DNA of 64,000 nucleotides from Bacteroides caecimuris (GTDB taxonomy: Bacteria; Bacteroidota; Bacteroidia; Bacteroidales; Bacteroidaceae): assembly GCF_001688725.2 (NCBI RefSeq), contig NZ_CP015401.2, positions 1,302,001 to 1,366,000 of the forward strand, given 5' to 3'. The notes beneath the pieces are model-generated. The model did not search any database. It had not been told where the DNA came from and was given only the letters and a program-made list of their open reading frames with translations. Position numbers and translations under genes: made by a program. This document shows positions 26,423 through 36,278 of this stretch, piece by piece. The first letter of the stretch is position 1. Each line of letters begins with the position of its first letter.

Positions 26423-26956
26423 ATGGAAGCAAAGGTATTATCGGAAGCAAAAGTTTATGTAGGTACTTACGGCAAGTATAACAACGGTTCATTGTCCGGC
26501 GCATGGCTCGACCTTTCGGATTATTCGGACAAGGAAGAGTTTTACGAAGCCTGCCGGGAACTTCACAAGGACGAGGAAGATGCGGAATATATGTTTCAGG
26601 ACTGGGAGAACGTGCCGGAGGGCTTAATCGGCGAAAGCTGGATTTCTGAAAATTTCTTTTCCCTGCGTGATGCGGTGGAGGATTTGGGCGACACCGAGCA
26701 GGAAGCCTTTTTCGTGTGGTGCAACTACAAGAGCCACGATTTGAGCGAAGAAGATGCGGACGATTTGATAAAAGCCTTTCAAGACGAGTATATAGGACAA
26801 TATGACGATGAAGAAACCTTTGCCACGCAAATAGTCGCCGAGTGCTACGAACTGCCCGACTTCGCCGAAACATACTTTGATTACCAAAGGTTTGCCCGTG
26901 ACCTGTTTATGTGCGATTACTGGTTTGATGACGGTTTTGTGTTCCGTGCGGCATAA
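26423..26956 (+). CDS. ardA: Antirestriction protein ArdA
   Basis: 177 residues, strongly acidic, as expected for a DNA mimic that inhibits type I restriction enzymes when DNA enters a new host. Recognisable parts: VYVGTYGKYNNGSLSGAWLD, WENVPEGLIGESWISENFFS and the C-terminal FAETYFDYQRFARDLF, typical of ArdA domains 1-3. The dense Asp/Glu content runs through the whole chain. A 32-bp scrap of the same gene lies at 45186-45217. Confidence 0.93.
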   Translation: MEAKVLSEAKVYVGTYGKYNNGSLSGAWLDLSDYSDKEEFYEACRELHKDEEDAEYMFQDWENVPEGLIGESWISENFFSLRDAVEDLGDTEQEAFFVWCNYKSHDLSEEDADDLIKAFQDEYIGQYDDEETFATQIVAECYELPDFAETYFDYQRFARDLFMCDYWFDDGFVFRAA

Positions 26957-27011
26957 TCAAATACCAATCCGGGCGGGGTGTCAAAGCCCTGCCCGCTAAA
27001 ACAACCAAGCT

Positions 27012-27224
27012 ATGAAACGGAAAAGCATTTATAAAATCCTTTGGCGGGTGTTGCTGCTCTGCCTTGCATGGCGGTTCACCAGTGTAGCCGGAACAGGCAC
27101 GGCGATAACGGCGTATATCGTATTTCGTGCCGCCTGTTTCCTGCTCCGTGTCTGCCTTTCAGCCGTTTATGCGCTGGGCGTGGCTCTGCTTTTCCTGTCG
27201 TTGCTTTTCTTACTGATATTATAA
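27012..27224 (+). CDS. Small hydrophobic protein
   Basis: 70 residues, a basic start (MKRKSIYKILWR) and two or three hydrophobic segments (VLLLCLAWRF, AYIVFRAACFLLRVCLSAVY, ALLFLSLLFLLIL). No family recognised. It lies between ardA and the DUF3873 gene on the same strand with short gaps, so it is probably a real membrane protein of the ICE leading region. Confidence 0.55.
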   Translation: MKRKSIYKILWRVLLLCLAWRFTSVAGTGTAITAYIVFRAACFLLRVCLSAVYALGVALLFLSLLFLLIL

Positions 27225-27243
27225 CCATAAAAAATAGAACATC

Positions 27244-27447
27244 ATGCAGTCACTTAACAAAAACGGGGTAAGCATTACCCAAACACCGGGAGAAGAAAAA
27301 TACGTCAAATGCTGTTTAGCGGCTTTCAGGGGACAGATTTATTTTCAATATGACTACCGCCACACGGACGGCGAACTTTTCAGCACGGTAGCCAAAACGC
27401 TGGACGAGTGCCGCCGCAGGCGTGACGAGTGGATAGCGAAGAAATAA
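27244..27447 (+). CDS. DUF3873-family protein
   Basis: 67 residues: MQSLNKNGVSITQTPGEEKY, then YFQYDYRHTDGELFSTVAKT and LDECRRRRDEWIAKK. The family is a small ICE/CTn protein of unknown role regularly found next to ardA. Short, complete, with an upstream A-rich leader. Confidence 0.8.
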   Translation: MQSLNKNGVSITQTPGEEKYVKCCLAAFRGQIYFQYDYRHTDGELFSTVAKTLDECRRRRDEWIAKK

Positions 27448-27473
27448 CAGAGTAATAAGTAAATTTTAGGGAT

Positions 27474-27500
27474 ATGAAAACGACAGAAGTAAACAAAGAG
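27474..27500 (+). pseudogene. Start of a gene cut by IS21 copy 2
   Basis: ATG and eight codons (MKTTEVNKE) before the IS end; the frame then reads WKI and stops inside the IS. The following coupling-protein sequence is in the same frame, but homologous proteins have a different N-terminus there, so I think two genes were joined by deletion rather than one gene interrupted. Confidence 0.5.
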
Positions 27501-27629
27501 TGGAAAATTTAAAGTCGATTGACCCACTATTATACTCTAAATTGACCCATCAAAAAAATATTAGATTTAAATAAAGAAAAATGCATTTTAACCCGGGTCA
27601 TTTTCAATTATAATAATCTACAATATATA

Positions 27630-28403
27630 CTATTTCTTTTTAGCATTAATCTTTCTTACAGAATCCCCGGTAAGTTCAATCTTGTGTGCTGTATGTACAA
27701 TTCTGTCCAGGATTGCGTCAGCTACTGTAGGATCACCAATTGCATCATACCGGCTTTCGACAGGAAGTTGTGATGTTATTATGATTGATTTTAATCCGTG
27801 TCTGTCTTCTATTATTTCCATAAGGATTGACCTTTCCCTGGCATCCAGTCCTATAAGAAACAGATCGTCAAGAATCAGCAGTTGACACTTTTCTATTTTT
27901 TTCATCTCAGATTCTATAGTGCCCTTGTTTTTGGCAATTTTAAGCTGTCCCATAAGCTTTGACGCATTTGAATACAAAGTCTTTATTCCATTCTTACATG
28001 CCTCATATCCTATGGCTGAAGCTATATAGCTTTTACCTGTACCGGAGCTTCCCGTGATGAAAACATTCTGTCCGTCTCTTATAAAATCAAGAGATGCAAG
28101 TCTCTCAAGCTGGTTACGGTCAAGGTTACGTTTTATGGTATAGTCTATTTTTTCCATATATGCCTTATATCTGAAGTTTGCAGACTTTATCAGTCTCTCA
28201 ATGCTTACATTGCGTCTGTAATCATATTCGCTTTCAAGAAGCCATTTAAGAAACTCATCGTTTGTCATACCATCAGAGGATGTGGTCCTGCAGTCATTTC
28301 TATATGTTTCAAGCATACCGTAAAAACGTAACTTGGAGAGTAGTTCCATTATTCTGTCCATATTTTTTCCGACAGTTCTGCTTGTTTTATTATTACTTGT
28401 CAT
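27630..28403 (-). CDS. istB: IS21 helper ATPase IstB
   Basis: 257 residues, start at 28403 overlapping the istA end. Walker A GSSGTGKSYIA and Walker B QLLILDDLFLI are present. It carries Ala in LDARERS, like copy 3 and unlike copy 1. Confidence 0.93.
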   Translation of the reverse strand: MTSNNKTSRTVGKNMDRIMELLSKLRFYGMLETYRNDCRTTSSDGMTNDEFLKWLLESEYDYRRNVSIERLIKSANFRYKAYMEKIDYTIKRNLDRNQLERLASLDFIRDGQNVFITGSSGTGKSYIASAIGYEACKNGIKTLYSNASKLMGQLKIAKNKGTIESEMKKIEKCQLLILDDLFLIGLDARERSILMEIIEDRHGLKSIIITSQLPVESRYDAIGDPTVADAILDRIVHTAHKIELTGDSVRKINAKKK

Positions 28404-29958
28404 TTTTATCCATGTTTTTAGAGTTAAAATAATCCTTGCCTCTGAGATTTCTGTGTTTGGGGGTAAGTTCTGGAGCCTGTCCCTCCATCTGTACATGATA
28501 CTTCTCATCTTCCCTGTTTACCAGAATACTTTCAAGTTCGTTGTATCCGAACATACCGAATTCCATTGCCACCTGACATGAAAGAACCACCCTGTCATGT
28601 CCGAAACGCTCCACAAGACTTAATATGCCATCGGCTGAACGTACGGCCTGGACCGGATATTTCTTGGCAACGGCCACACGCTTTATGTACTCTTCCAATA
28701 CCGGATCAATTCCACATGCCTTGCGGTATATATCATCCATTCTGATTCTGTATTCATGTGGCACTCCCGAAAGTTTGTGGGACGGTTTTTCTGAATAAGT
28801 GAAAGGTGTATCATCCTTTCGATGTGTCGTTATGTGTCTGAACTTATGATATATCTCCACTGTGTCCCCATCATACAGTAATTCTACAGTATCGCCGATA
28901 TACTCTTTAGGAACACTGTAATAGTGATTGTTAAGCGATACATAACTGTTTCTCATGACAGTTGCCGTTTTCCGGCTTTTTGATATAAATTTTGTTGCCG
29001 GCAATGTATGCAGCCTGTCTTTCTCGACTTCGAGGAAACGTTCCCGACGGCTGTAGTTGCGATTGTACATCTTTCGGCTGTTCAACGCATCCGTATGCTT
29101 CATTATTTCTATGTTCAAGGCTTCAAGATCATTGAATTTCAATCCCGTCATCTTTGAATACACCTCCCTGTAGAGCAGTCTTACAGCATTCTCAACCAGA
29201 GCTTTGTCTTTAGGCTTTCGTACTCTTGCCGGGAAGACAACACATCCATAATGGTCTGCAAATGCAGCAAAGTCGTCATTGATTACAGGTTCAACACCTC
29301 CAGGCTTTGTTACGGCTGATCTCAGGTTGTCTGGAACTATGGCATTGGGGACACCTCCAAAATAATGGAAAGCATTTTCACATGCCTGGATAAGGTGTTC
29401 TTTCTTTTGTGATGGTACAGCCTCGTAATAGGTAATCTGGCTGCATGGAAGTATGGCGGCAAATACTTCTACGGGAACCTTATTGCCTGTTCTTTCGTAT
29501 GAGAGATAAAGTTTGTCACCGGCAAAATCCACATACATCTGATCACCGGCTATATGATCTATGCGTCCAACAGGAATCTTTACTTCCCTTTCTCGTCTGA
29601 TATACAAACAAAAAGAACAGTAGCTGTAACCTTGTGGACGATTTTTAAGATATTCCTCATACAAGGACCTTCTTGTTGTCCCACGGACCTTAAGTCGTTT
29701 CATGTAATCAGGTATACGTTCTTGAAGATACTTATACTCTGCAGATCCAGACGATTCTTTGTCAGTCTCCGTACCGAAAAGCTCATGCAGATGCTGCTCG
29801 TCCATTTTCAACAGACGCTCAAGTTCTATACCCATATCTTCGTATATACGGATATAACGTTTGACTGTATTACGTGAAACAAGGAGAGAAGAACTGATAC
29901 CGCGGATACTCATTCCTGACTGATAACACCGCAGTATGTGCTTGATTCTTATTTTCAT
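28393..29958 (-). CDS. istA: IS21 transposase IstA
   Basis: 521 residues, same protein sequence as the other two copies, with HTH and DDE motifs intact (VDFAGD, VPDNLR, ALVENAVR). Confidence 0.95.
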   Translation of the reverse strand: MKIRIKHILRCYQSGMSIRGISSSLLVSRNTVKRYIRIYEDMGIELERLLKMDEQHLHELFGTETDKESSGSAEYKYLQERIPDYMKRLKVRGTTRRSLYEEYLKNRPQGYSYCSFCLYIRREREVKIPVGRIDHIAGDQMYVDFAGDKLYLSYERTGNKVPVEVFAAILPCSQITYYEAVPSQKKEHLIQACENAFHYFGGVPNAIVPDNLRSAVTKPGGVEPVINDDFAAFADHYGCVVFPARVRKPKDKALVENAVRLLYREVYSKMTGLKFNDLEALNIEIMKHTDALNSRKMYNRNYSRRERFLEVEKDRLHTLPATKFISKSRKTATVMRNSYVSLNNHYYSVPKEYIGDTVELLYDGDTVEIYHKFRHITTHRKDDTPFTYSEKPSHKLSGVPHEYRIRMDDIYRKACGIDPVLEEYIKRVAVAKKYPVQAVRSADGILSLVERFGHDRVVLSCQVAMEFGMFGYNELESILVNREDEKYHVQMEGQAPELTPKHRNLRGKDYFNSKNMDKNDK

Positions 29959-30141
29959 TCTTTAAAATTTTATTCGGTTAATAATACCGGGTTAAAATGC
30001 TTTGTAAAGTACGAAAACAAGACTGAAATATGGTAATTATATAGGGGCAATTTTTATTATAATCACAGCGGATCAGTTTCGGTTATAAAGGTGGGTCAGA
30101 AGACTTTTATAATAGTGGGTCAATCGACTTTAAATTTTCCA

Positions 30142-30801
30142 TTCAGCATTATATTCGTGGGAATAAACGTGTACTGGTTCTGTTACTCCACCCTGAAAGA
30201 ATGGGGAGTGACCTTTGAAGTGATAGACAAGATACTGTGGAACTTCCAGCGCACCACCGGGCTGTTCTCGTCCGTCCTTTGGACGAAACTTTTTGCGGTG
30301 GTGTTCCTCGCCCTGTCGTGCATCGGCACTAAGGGCGTGAAAGAGGAAAAGATAACGTGGACGAAGATACATTGCAGCCTTGCGGCGGGTGTCGTGTTGT
30401 TTTTCCTGAACTGGTGGTTGCTGGAACTTCCGCTGCCACACACGGCGGATGCCGTGTTTTATATCGCCACGCTGTCGGCGGGCTATATCTGTATGCTCAT
30501 GGCGGGTACATGGATGTCCCGGCTGTTGAAGAACAACCTTATGGAAGATGTCTTTAATACCGAGAACGAAAGTTTCCAGCAGGAAACAAGGCTTATCGAG
30601 AACGAGTATTCCGTAAATCTGCCTACCCGGTTCTACTATAAGAAGAAATGGAATAACGGCTGGATAAATGTCGTGAACCCGTTCCGTGCCAGCCTTGTAC
30701 TGGGAACACCGGGCAGCGGCAAGTCGTATGCGGTGGTAAACGGTTACATAAAACAGCAAATCGAGAAAGGTTTTGCGCTCTACCTGTATGATTATAAGTT
30801 T
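30142..30801 (+). pseudogene. Coupling protein TraG/MobC, 5' exon fragment
   Basis: 220 codons of a type IV coupling protein. Transmembrane helices: SIIFVGINVYWFCY, LFAVVFLALSCIG, CSLAAGVVLFFLNWWLL and YIATLSAGYICMLMAG. Then NEYSVNLPTRFYYKKKWNNG and Walker A VLGTPGSGKSYAVVNGY. The chain ends at LYLYDYKF, where the group II intron enters. About 18 N-terminal residues expected from homologues are missing at the IS21 end, so even a spliced transcript lacks the native start. The protein would recruit relaxosomes to the mating pore. Confidence 0.85.
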
Positions 30802-31413
30802 GTGTGACGTGGAAAGTTACGCCAGTAGCTGTCTGTCAATCGTTCATCGATAGAGCAGACCTATTGTTTCACCAATAGTAGCCTACGAGCAGGTGCGCTT
30901 GTACAAGGGTATCAAGCTGCTCGGACAAGGTAGCCCTCCCGAAAGGGTAAGAATGAACCGTGAGGGAAATTCAAAGGTCGCAAGCATTATGCGGTTGGGG
31001 AGCTTGGCTCGGAAGGTATGGTCAACGTAAGTGAATTGCTAATAAACGTCGTTAAGTCGAACAAGCCTACTAATGCTATCAGGCTTGAACCAAAAGGTAA
31101 AATGGCTGGTTGTCCCTGTGAATTTTGGGGGTACGTGAACAATAGAGCCATCGGCGAAGAGGCAAGACCTAACCCATTCCCGGTACTGGTGTAAAACACG
31201 GTAAGCCCATATATCTCCCGTAAGGGTAGGAGAACCGCAAGGTAATCTGACGGATATGTGGGTAAAGGAGAACCGGAGAAAGCGAATGCCATCCCGTAAT
31301 CGGGTGGATAGGGATTGAGCCGAAACCATGAATTGTTTTTGACAACATTATCCTACGTGAAAGCGGGCAGACTTCCGGTATGGTGACGTTTTACAAGATA
31401 ACTTTTAGAACTT

Positions 31414-33096
31414 ATGAAAGAAGAAAAGCAAATGTACGAAAACAAAAAATCGTGTGCGTCTTCTGACTGCAATGGTCGGACTTGGGAAAGCATAGACTGG
31501 AACAAGTGCGAGCAGGCAGTCAATAAGCTGCAAGCGCGTATTGTAAAAGCTCAGAAAGCAGGTAAGTTCGGCAAGGTAAAAGCCTTGCAATGGACACTTA
31601 CCCACTCGTTTTATGCCAAAGCATTGGCGGTCAAGCGAGTTACTTCCAATAATGGAAAGAAGACTTCAGGGGTTGATAAAATTCTTTGGTCAACTCCGCA
31701 ATCGAAGTTCAAAGCCATTGTGACATTAAGAAGAAGAGGCTACAAGCCCCAACCGTTAAAAAGAGTAAATATCAAGAAAAGTAACGGCAAACTTCGCCCG
31801 TTGGGAATACCGACAATGAAAGACAGAGCCATGCAAGCACTTTATCTGATGGCATTGGAACCAGTGTCTGAAACTACAGCAGACAACTATTCCTTTGGTT
31901 TCAGGAAAGACCGCAGCACGGCAGACGCTATGGCTCGATGCCATTCGCTTCTGTCCAAGAAAACATCCGCCCAATGGATATTGGAGGGAGATATTAAAGG
32001 TTGTTTCGACCATATAAGCCATGAATGGTTGATGAAGAATATCCCTATGGATAAATCCATATTACAAAAATGGCTAAAATGTGGGTACGTATATAACAGA
32101 GAACTTTTCCCGACAGAAGAAGGTACACCGCAAGGAGGTATCATATCACCGACAATTGCCAATATGACGCTTGACGGTTTACAGAACCTATTGGAAACCC
32201 ATTTCCCGTGGGAACGGGTATCAGGAAAATCAGGATGGTACTGCCCGAAAGTCAGATTGGTGCGTTATGCAGACGACTTCATTATAACAGGTGATACTAA
32301 AGAAATATTGGAACATAGTGTAAAACCTTTGGTAGCTGATTTCCTCGCAGAAAGAGGACTGACACTGTCAGAAGAGAAAACTAAGATTACACATATAACG
32401 GATGGTTTCGATTTTCTTGGTTTCAATGTACGGAAATTTGGAGATACCCTGCTGACACAACCCTCTAAAGATAGGACAAAACGAATGTTGAGCAAAGTCA
32501 AAGATGAAATCAAACGATTCCGTGGCGATGCTCAACATGAGCTGATTATGCGATTGAACCCGATACTTAACGGATGGGCAAACTATTACAAACATAGTGC
32601 AGCCTCAAATGTCTTTCGTAAGACAGATTATCAAATCTATAAGAAGTTATGGCGGTGGGCACTCCGCAGGCATGGTAACAAATGCAAAGGGTGGGTTAAG
32701 AACCGCTATTTCCATAGAATTGATGGTCGTGACTGGGTATTTGCAGTTAAAAGGAAGAACGAAAAGCATGAGGAATATTTTATTCCAATCACTATTCTGT
32801 TCAATACGAAGATTGAAAGATACCCCCAACTGAAATGTGATGTCAATCCTTTTGACCCTGAATGGAAGCAATACCTTGAAAAAAGGAGAACTGCCAAAAT
32901 GAAAATGAGTTTGAAAGGTAAGAGGTCACTTATCTCAATGTGGGAAAGACAAAATCGAAACTGCGTGTTATGCGGACAGCCGATAACAGCAGAAACCTCA
33001 TGGCACACCATGAGCCAGCAGAAGAATGGCAGAAACCACCTCTGTTTAGTTCATGATGGTTGTTATCAAAGTGTTACACATAAAAAGAAGAAGTAA
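31414..33096 (+). CDS. ltrA: Group II intron reverse transcriptase/maturase
   Basis: 560 residues. N-terminal RT domain 0 (WESIDWNKCEQAVNKLQARI), RT fingers and palm (LRPLGIPTMKDRAMQALYL, QWILEGDIKGCFDHI, TPQGGIISPTIANM) with catalytic YADDFII near residue 285, maturase X domain (MRLNPILNGWANYYKH) and a C-terminal zinc/HNH-type endonuclease (NCVLCGQPITAE ... HLCLVHDGCY, near 514-548). It promotes intron splicing and target-primed reverse transcription (retrohoming). Complete, with no frameshift. Confidence 0.95.
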   Translation: MKEEKQMYENKKSCASSDCNGRTWESIDWNKCEQAVNKLQARIVKAQKAGKFGKVKALQWTLTHSFYAKALAVKRVTSNNGKKTSGVDKILWSTPQSKFKAIVTLRRRGYKPQPLKRVNIKKSNGKLRPLGIPTMKDRAMQALYLMALEPVSETTADNYSFGFRKDRSTADAMARCHSLLSKKTSAQWILEGDIKGCFDHISHEWLMKNIPMDKSILQKWLKCGYVYNRELFPTEEGTPQGGIISPTIANMTLDGLQNLLETHFPWERVSGKSGWYCPKVRLVRYADDFIITGDTKEILEHSVKPLVADFLAERGLTLSEEKTKITHITDGFDFLGFNVRKFGDTLLTQPSKDRTKRMLSKVKDEIKRFRGDAQHELIMRLNPILNGWANYYKHSAASNVFRKTDYQIYKKLWRWALRRHGNKCKGWVKNRYFHRIDGRDWVFAVKRKNEKHEEYFIPITILFNTKIERYPQLKCDVNPFDPEWKQYLEKRRTAKMKMSLKGKRSLISMWERQNRNCVLCGQPITAETSWHTMSQQKNGRNHLCLVHDGCYQSVTHKKKK

Positions 33097-33137
33097 GTAT
33101 GAGCGTATTTCTATTTGAAAAGGAATATTGTTTGCTT

Positions 33138-33172
33138 GAGCCGTGTGAGGGGAAACTTTCACGCACGGTTCT
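33138..33172 (+). ncRNA. Group II intron domain V
   Basis: GAGCCGTG pairs with CACGGTTCT around GAAA-type loop sequence: the 35-nt catalytic hairpin of group II introns. It is followed by domain VI (CACCCGTAAGGGTG stem) with a candidate branch-point A just before the 3' splice site. Confidence 0.88.
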
Positions 33173-33212
33173 TAGGGGGGAAAGCACCCGTAAGGGTGCT
33201 GACCTACCCGAC

Positions 33213-34505
33213 CCCGACCTTTCAGAAATCGCTTACAATCACCTGCTTACACACTTGGACGGCTACAAGGTAAAGCCTAAGTTTTACGTTATCAACTTTG
33301 ACGACCCCCGCAAGAGCCACCGATGCAACCCTATAAACGCCAGCTTCATGTCGGACATTGCGGATGCTTATGAAGCGAGCTACACGATTATGCTTAACCT
33401 TAACCGCAGTTGGATAAGCAAGCAGGGCGACTTCTTCGTGGAAAGCCCGATTATCCTTTTGGCGGCTATAATTTGGTATCTCCGTATCTATCAAGGCGGT
33501 AAGTATTGCACGTTCCCCCATGCCATTGAACTGTTGAACAAGAAATATGCCGATGTATTCACCATTTTGCGCAGCTATCCCGAACTGGAAAACTACCTTT
33601 CCCCGTTCGTGGACGCATGGGAAAGTTCGGCAGTTGAACAGTTGCAGGGGCAGATAGCCAGTGCGAAAATCCCGCTTTCAAGGATGATTTCACCCGCCCT
33701 TTACTGGGTAATGACGGGCGATGATTTTTCACTCGACATCAACAACCCGAAAGAGCCTAAAATCTTGGTTGTCGGCAACAATCCTGACCGCCAAAATATC
33801 TACTCGGCAGCACTGGGCTTATATAATTCCCGTATCGTGAAGCTGATAAACAAGAAAGGTCAGCTTAAAAGTTCGGTGATAATAGATGAATTACCGACCA
33901 TATATTTTCGTGGGCTTGATAATTTGATTGCCACTGCCCGAAGCAACAAGGTTGCGGTTCTATTGGGCTTTCAGGATTACAGCCAGCTTACCCGTGACTA
34001 CGGGGACAAGGAAAGCAAAGTAATCCAAAACACTGTGGGCAACGTGTTCAGCGGTCAGGTAGTCGGTGAAACGGCAAAAATCCTATCGGAGCGTTTCGGA
34101 AAGGTATTGCAGAAACGGCAGAGCATGACAATCAACCAGCGGGAGAAGTCCACCTCGATAAGCACTCAAATGGACAGCCTGATACCTGCCAGCAAAATAT
34201 CCAACCTCACGCAAGGTATGTTCGTGGGTGCTGTGGCGGACAACTTCGATGAACGGATAGAGCAGAAGATTTTCCACTGTGAAATCGTGGTGGACAATGA
34301 AAAGGTGAAGCGGGAAACCGCCCGTTACGTGAAGTTGCCGCAGATTATCGACTTCACCGACAAGGACGGCAACGACCGGATGCAGGAGGAGATACAAGCC
34401 AACTATGACCGCATCCGGCAGGAAGTCCGGCAGATTGTCGAGGACGAGATAACCCGGATTAAGAACGACCCGGAGCTATGCCATTTGATAAAAGAGGAAG
34501 AATAG
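33213..34505 (+). pseudogene. Coupling protein TraG/MobC, 3' exon
   Basis: 430 codons continuing the 5' exon. Motifs: FYVINFDDPRKSHRCNP, QKQGDF-like KQGDFFVESPIILL, LQGQIASAKIPLSRM, NNPDRQNIYSAALGLYN, Walker B SSVIIDELPTIY and LGFQDYSQLTRDYGD, typical of VirD4/TraG ATPases of CTnDOT-type elements. An apparent frame begins at 33099 but that part is intron sequence. The stop at 34505 is followed by a hairpin shared with the convergent AbiE operon. Confidence 0.88.
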
Positions 34506-34530
34506 CTGTATATAATATAATGTATGGAGT

Positions 34531-34565
34531 GAAGAACAGCCGATGTAGCTTTACGGTTGTTCTTC
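34531..34565. terminator. Bidirectional terminator between traG and abiEii
   Basis: GAAGAACAGCCG pairs with CGGTTGTTCTTC (one G-U), spanning the last codons of abiEii. It serves both convergent genes. Confidence 0.65.
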
Positions 34566-35567
34566 ATTCTGTTTTTTTGTGCGGTAGGCTTCAAAACGCA
34601 CTAATATTTCGTGCAGGTTCTTCAATGTTTCCACAGCCGTGCCTATCGGCGGCATATTGCTTTTGTCAAAGGTCAGTTTCTTCAAATCGGTAGTGTACGC
34701 CGTAGCCACTTCGGGTAACGCCATGACCGCTTCGGCATCCTTGAATATCGGAGCATCAGCCAGCGACAAGTGCGAACGGGAGTTTTTGTTTAGCCCGTCC
34801 TCTATCGTCACCCGGTACATGGCATCCAAGAAATCTTCCGAATGTAGGTAATCGTTATATCCCTGATTGTGGTAGAGTGCCGACAAGTCGTAAACGTCAC
34901 GGATATGCTTTGCCAGCAGTGCGGCTGCATCCTCATTGTAAGACAGCTTTACCAGCCTTGAAACCTTGTCGCAGATAGTCTTTCGGGGATTGATGCACTG
35001 CGTTTCAAAACTTCCCAGCCCGTAGGTGCTTATCAGTTCCTCTTGCCCGATGCTTTCAAGAAAGGCGGTCACAATCGGTTTGATAACCCGCTTGTCCGCC
35101 GGGTAGAACATCAGTTTTTTGTCCGGCAGGTCACAGGATTTTATCTCTACTTCCAAATGCTCTTTTAGTCCCACACCCTGAAATACATTGTCATACGAGA
35201 AATACAGTTTGCGGTAATTACCGCCCGTTTCCGACAAATCTTCCTTGTATATGTCACTGTTAAGTTCGGCTATGTATTTGGAAAGTTTCTTGTTCAATGT
35301 CTTTTCAGCCTGCTTGGACGCACCTTTGTCACCCGTGAACACGAACAAGTCCAAATCTTCCGAGAAGCGTTCTATCAGCCCGTAGGCTTTGGAAAGTGAA
35401 GTCCCGCCTTTGAAGTAGGTCTTATCCGCATATTCGGACATGGAAATATCCCGCAGTATCTTCGATACCCAGTAATCCTTTTCCACGTGCGACTGCTCGT
35501 AGCCGAAATGTTCAGCCGCCAGTGCGATGATTTCCTTGAACGCTTCCTTGTCCGAATGTAAATTCAT
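34551..35567 (-). CDS. abiEii: AbiEii-type nucleotidyltransferase toxin
   Basis: 338 residues. AbiEii/AbiGii nucleotidyltransferase fold: YFKGGTSLSKAYGLIERFSE followed by DLDLFVF gives the GS-x(n)-DxD motif, with later VEIKSCDLPD (third acidic region). In the AbiE type IV toxin-antitoxin system the toxin inactivates tRNAs by adding nucleotides, causing abortive phage infection or growth arrest; the antitoxin gene lies 9 bp upstream. As ICE cargo it would stabilise the element and protect the host. Confidence 0.88.
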   Translation of the reverse strand: MNLHSDKEAFKEIIALAAEHFGYEQSHVEKDYWVSKILRDISMSEYADKTYFKGGTSLSKAYGLIERFSEDLDLFVFTGDKGASKQAEKTLNKKLSKYIAELNSDIYKEDLSETGGNYRKLYFSYDNVFQGVGLKEHLEVEIKSCDLPDKKLMFYPADKRVIKPIVTAFLESIGQEELISTYGLGSFETQCINPRKTICDKVSRLVKLSYNEDAAALLAKHIRDVYDLSALYHNQGYNDYLHSEDFLDAMYRVTIEDGLNKNSRSHLSLADAPIFKDAEAVMALPEVATAYTTDLKKLTFDKSNMPPIGTAVETLKNLHEILVRFEAYRTKKQNEEQP

Positions 35568-35576
35568 ATTTCTGTC

Positions 35577-36278
35577 CTATGCCGTTTTATAATCCAAGTT
35601 GAACCGTGTCGTGGGAAGAATGGTCTTTGCCATTTCTGTTTGCAATACGGTTTGTCTGATGTCGCCCAGTATGTCCGCCACCACCTTTCTGACACGTGGC
35701 GGGTAACTTTTCGCCAAAGATACGATTTTTTCCAGTTCCGGCAGGCTGTACCCGTTGAAATATTGGCTCTTGACCCGGTTGTAGATGTCCTGCCCGGTTG
35801 TTCCGGGTATGCGCTTCATGTCCTTTATCGCATCGAGCAGCCGCAAGTACGGGACAAGGCTTTCATCCGGGTAGTCCATGCAGTAGGCTTTCACGCACTC
35901 TATATCCAAGTTCTTGAAACGGAAACGGCGAACCGGGTTAGGAGTGGCTATCGTTATGGTTGTGGCAACCTGTTCGGTCAGCCCCATTTTGTTATAGATG
36001 TAAGCCCCCGTGATATAGCCGTTCAGTTTTTCAGTCAGGTAGCGGAACTGTTCATCCTGATAGACTGGCAGCTTTCCCAGCCCCAGCACTGATTTCTTGG
36101 GACGGTAGTACGCCCCCTTTTCAACCCGTACCAGTACCCCTTTGCGGCTCTGTTCGGAGAGCAGCACCGCAACATTGGCGGTCTTTTCCGTTTCAAACGA
36201 TAAATCCCGGAACGTGAATATACGCCCGGTATCTATCCGTTCAATCTGCCCAAGTATCTCTTTTCTGAATGAAGCCAT
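35577..36278 (-). CDS. abiEi: AbiEi-type antitoxin (DUF6088)
   Basis: 233 residues from MASFRKEILGQIERID; the frame opens nine codons earlier, but AAAGGA sits just before this ATG. The N-terminal winged helix (GRIFTFRDLSFETEKTANVA, VRVEKGAYYRPKKS) binds the operon promoter in related systems; the rest (YITGAYIYNKMGLTEQ, RFRFKNLDIECVKAY) is the antitoxin domain. AbiEi represses the bicistronic operon. Confidence 0.83.
   Translation of the reverse strand: MASFRKEILGQIERIDTGRIFTFRDLSFETEKTANVAVLLSEQSRKGVLVRVEKGAYYRPKKSVLGLGKLPVYQDEQFRYLTEKLNGYITGAYIYNKMGLTEQVATTITIATPNPVRRFRFKNLDIECVKAYCMDYPDESLVPYLRLLDAIKDMKRIPGTTGQDIYNRVKSQYFNGYSLPELEKIVSLAKSYPPRVRKVVADILGDIRQTVLQTEMAKTILPTTRFNLDYKTA

Larger units (their letters stand above)
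27501..30141 (-). mobile_element. IS21-family element, copy 2 (2641 bp)
   Basis: Same length and inverted ends as copy 1, opposite orientation. The flanks ACAAAGAG and TTCAGCAT show no target duplication. The junction joins the ArdA/DUF3873 region to a coupling-protein gene lacking its first codons. Confidence 0.95.
30802..33212 (+). mobile_element. Group II intron (2411 bp)
   Basis: The 5' end GTGTGACG follows TTT of codon LYDYKF; the 3' end CTACCCGAC precedes CCCGACCTTTCAG. Removing exactly this interval restores the reading frame LYDYKF-PDLSEIAYNH, as in uninterrupted coupling proteins. About 600 nt of ribozyme sequence precede the maturase gene, and domains V and VI follow it. All parts appear intact, so self-splicing and mobility are plausible. 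Confidence 0.92.

Noticed and set aside
30130..30759. 209-codon minus-strand frame over traG
   Set aside because: Antisense shadow of the coupling-protein exon.
33099..33212. Apparent N-terminal extension of the TraG 3' exon (MSVFLFEKEYCLLEP)
   Set aside because: It encodes group II intron domains V and VI, not protein.
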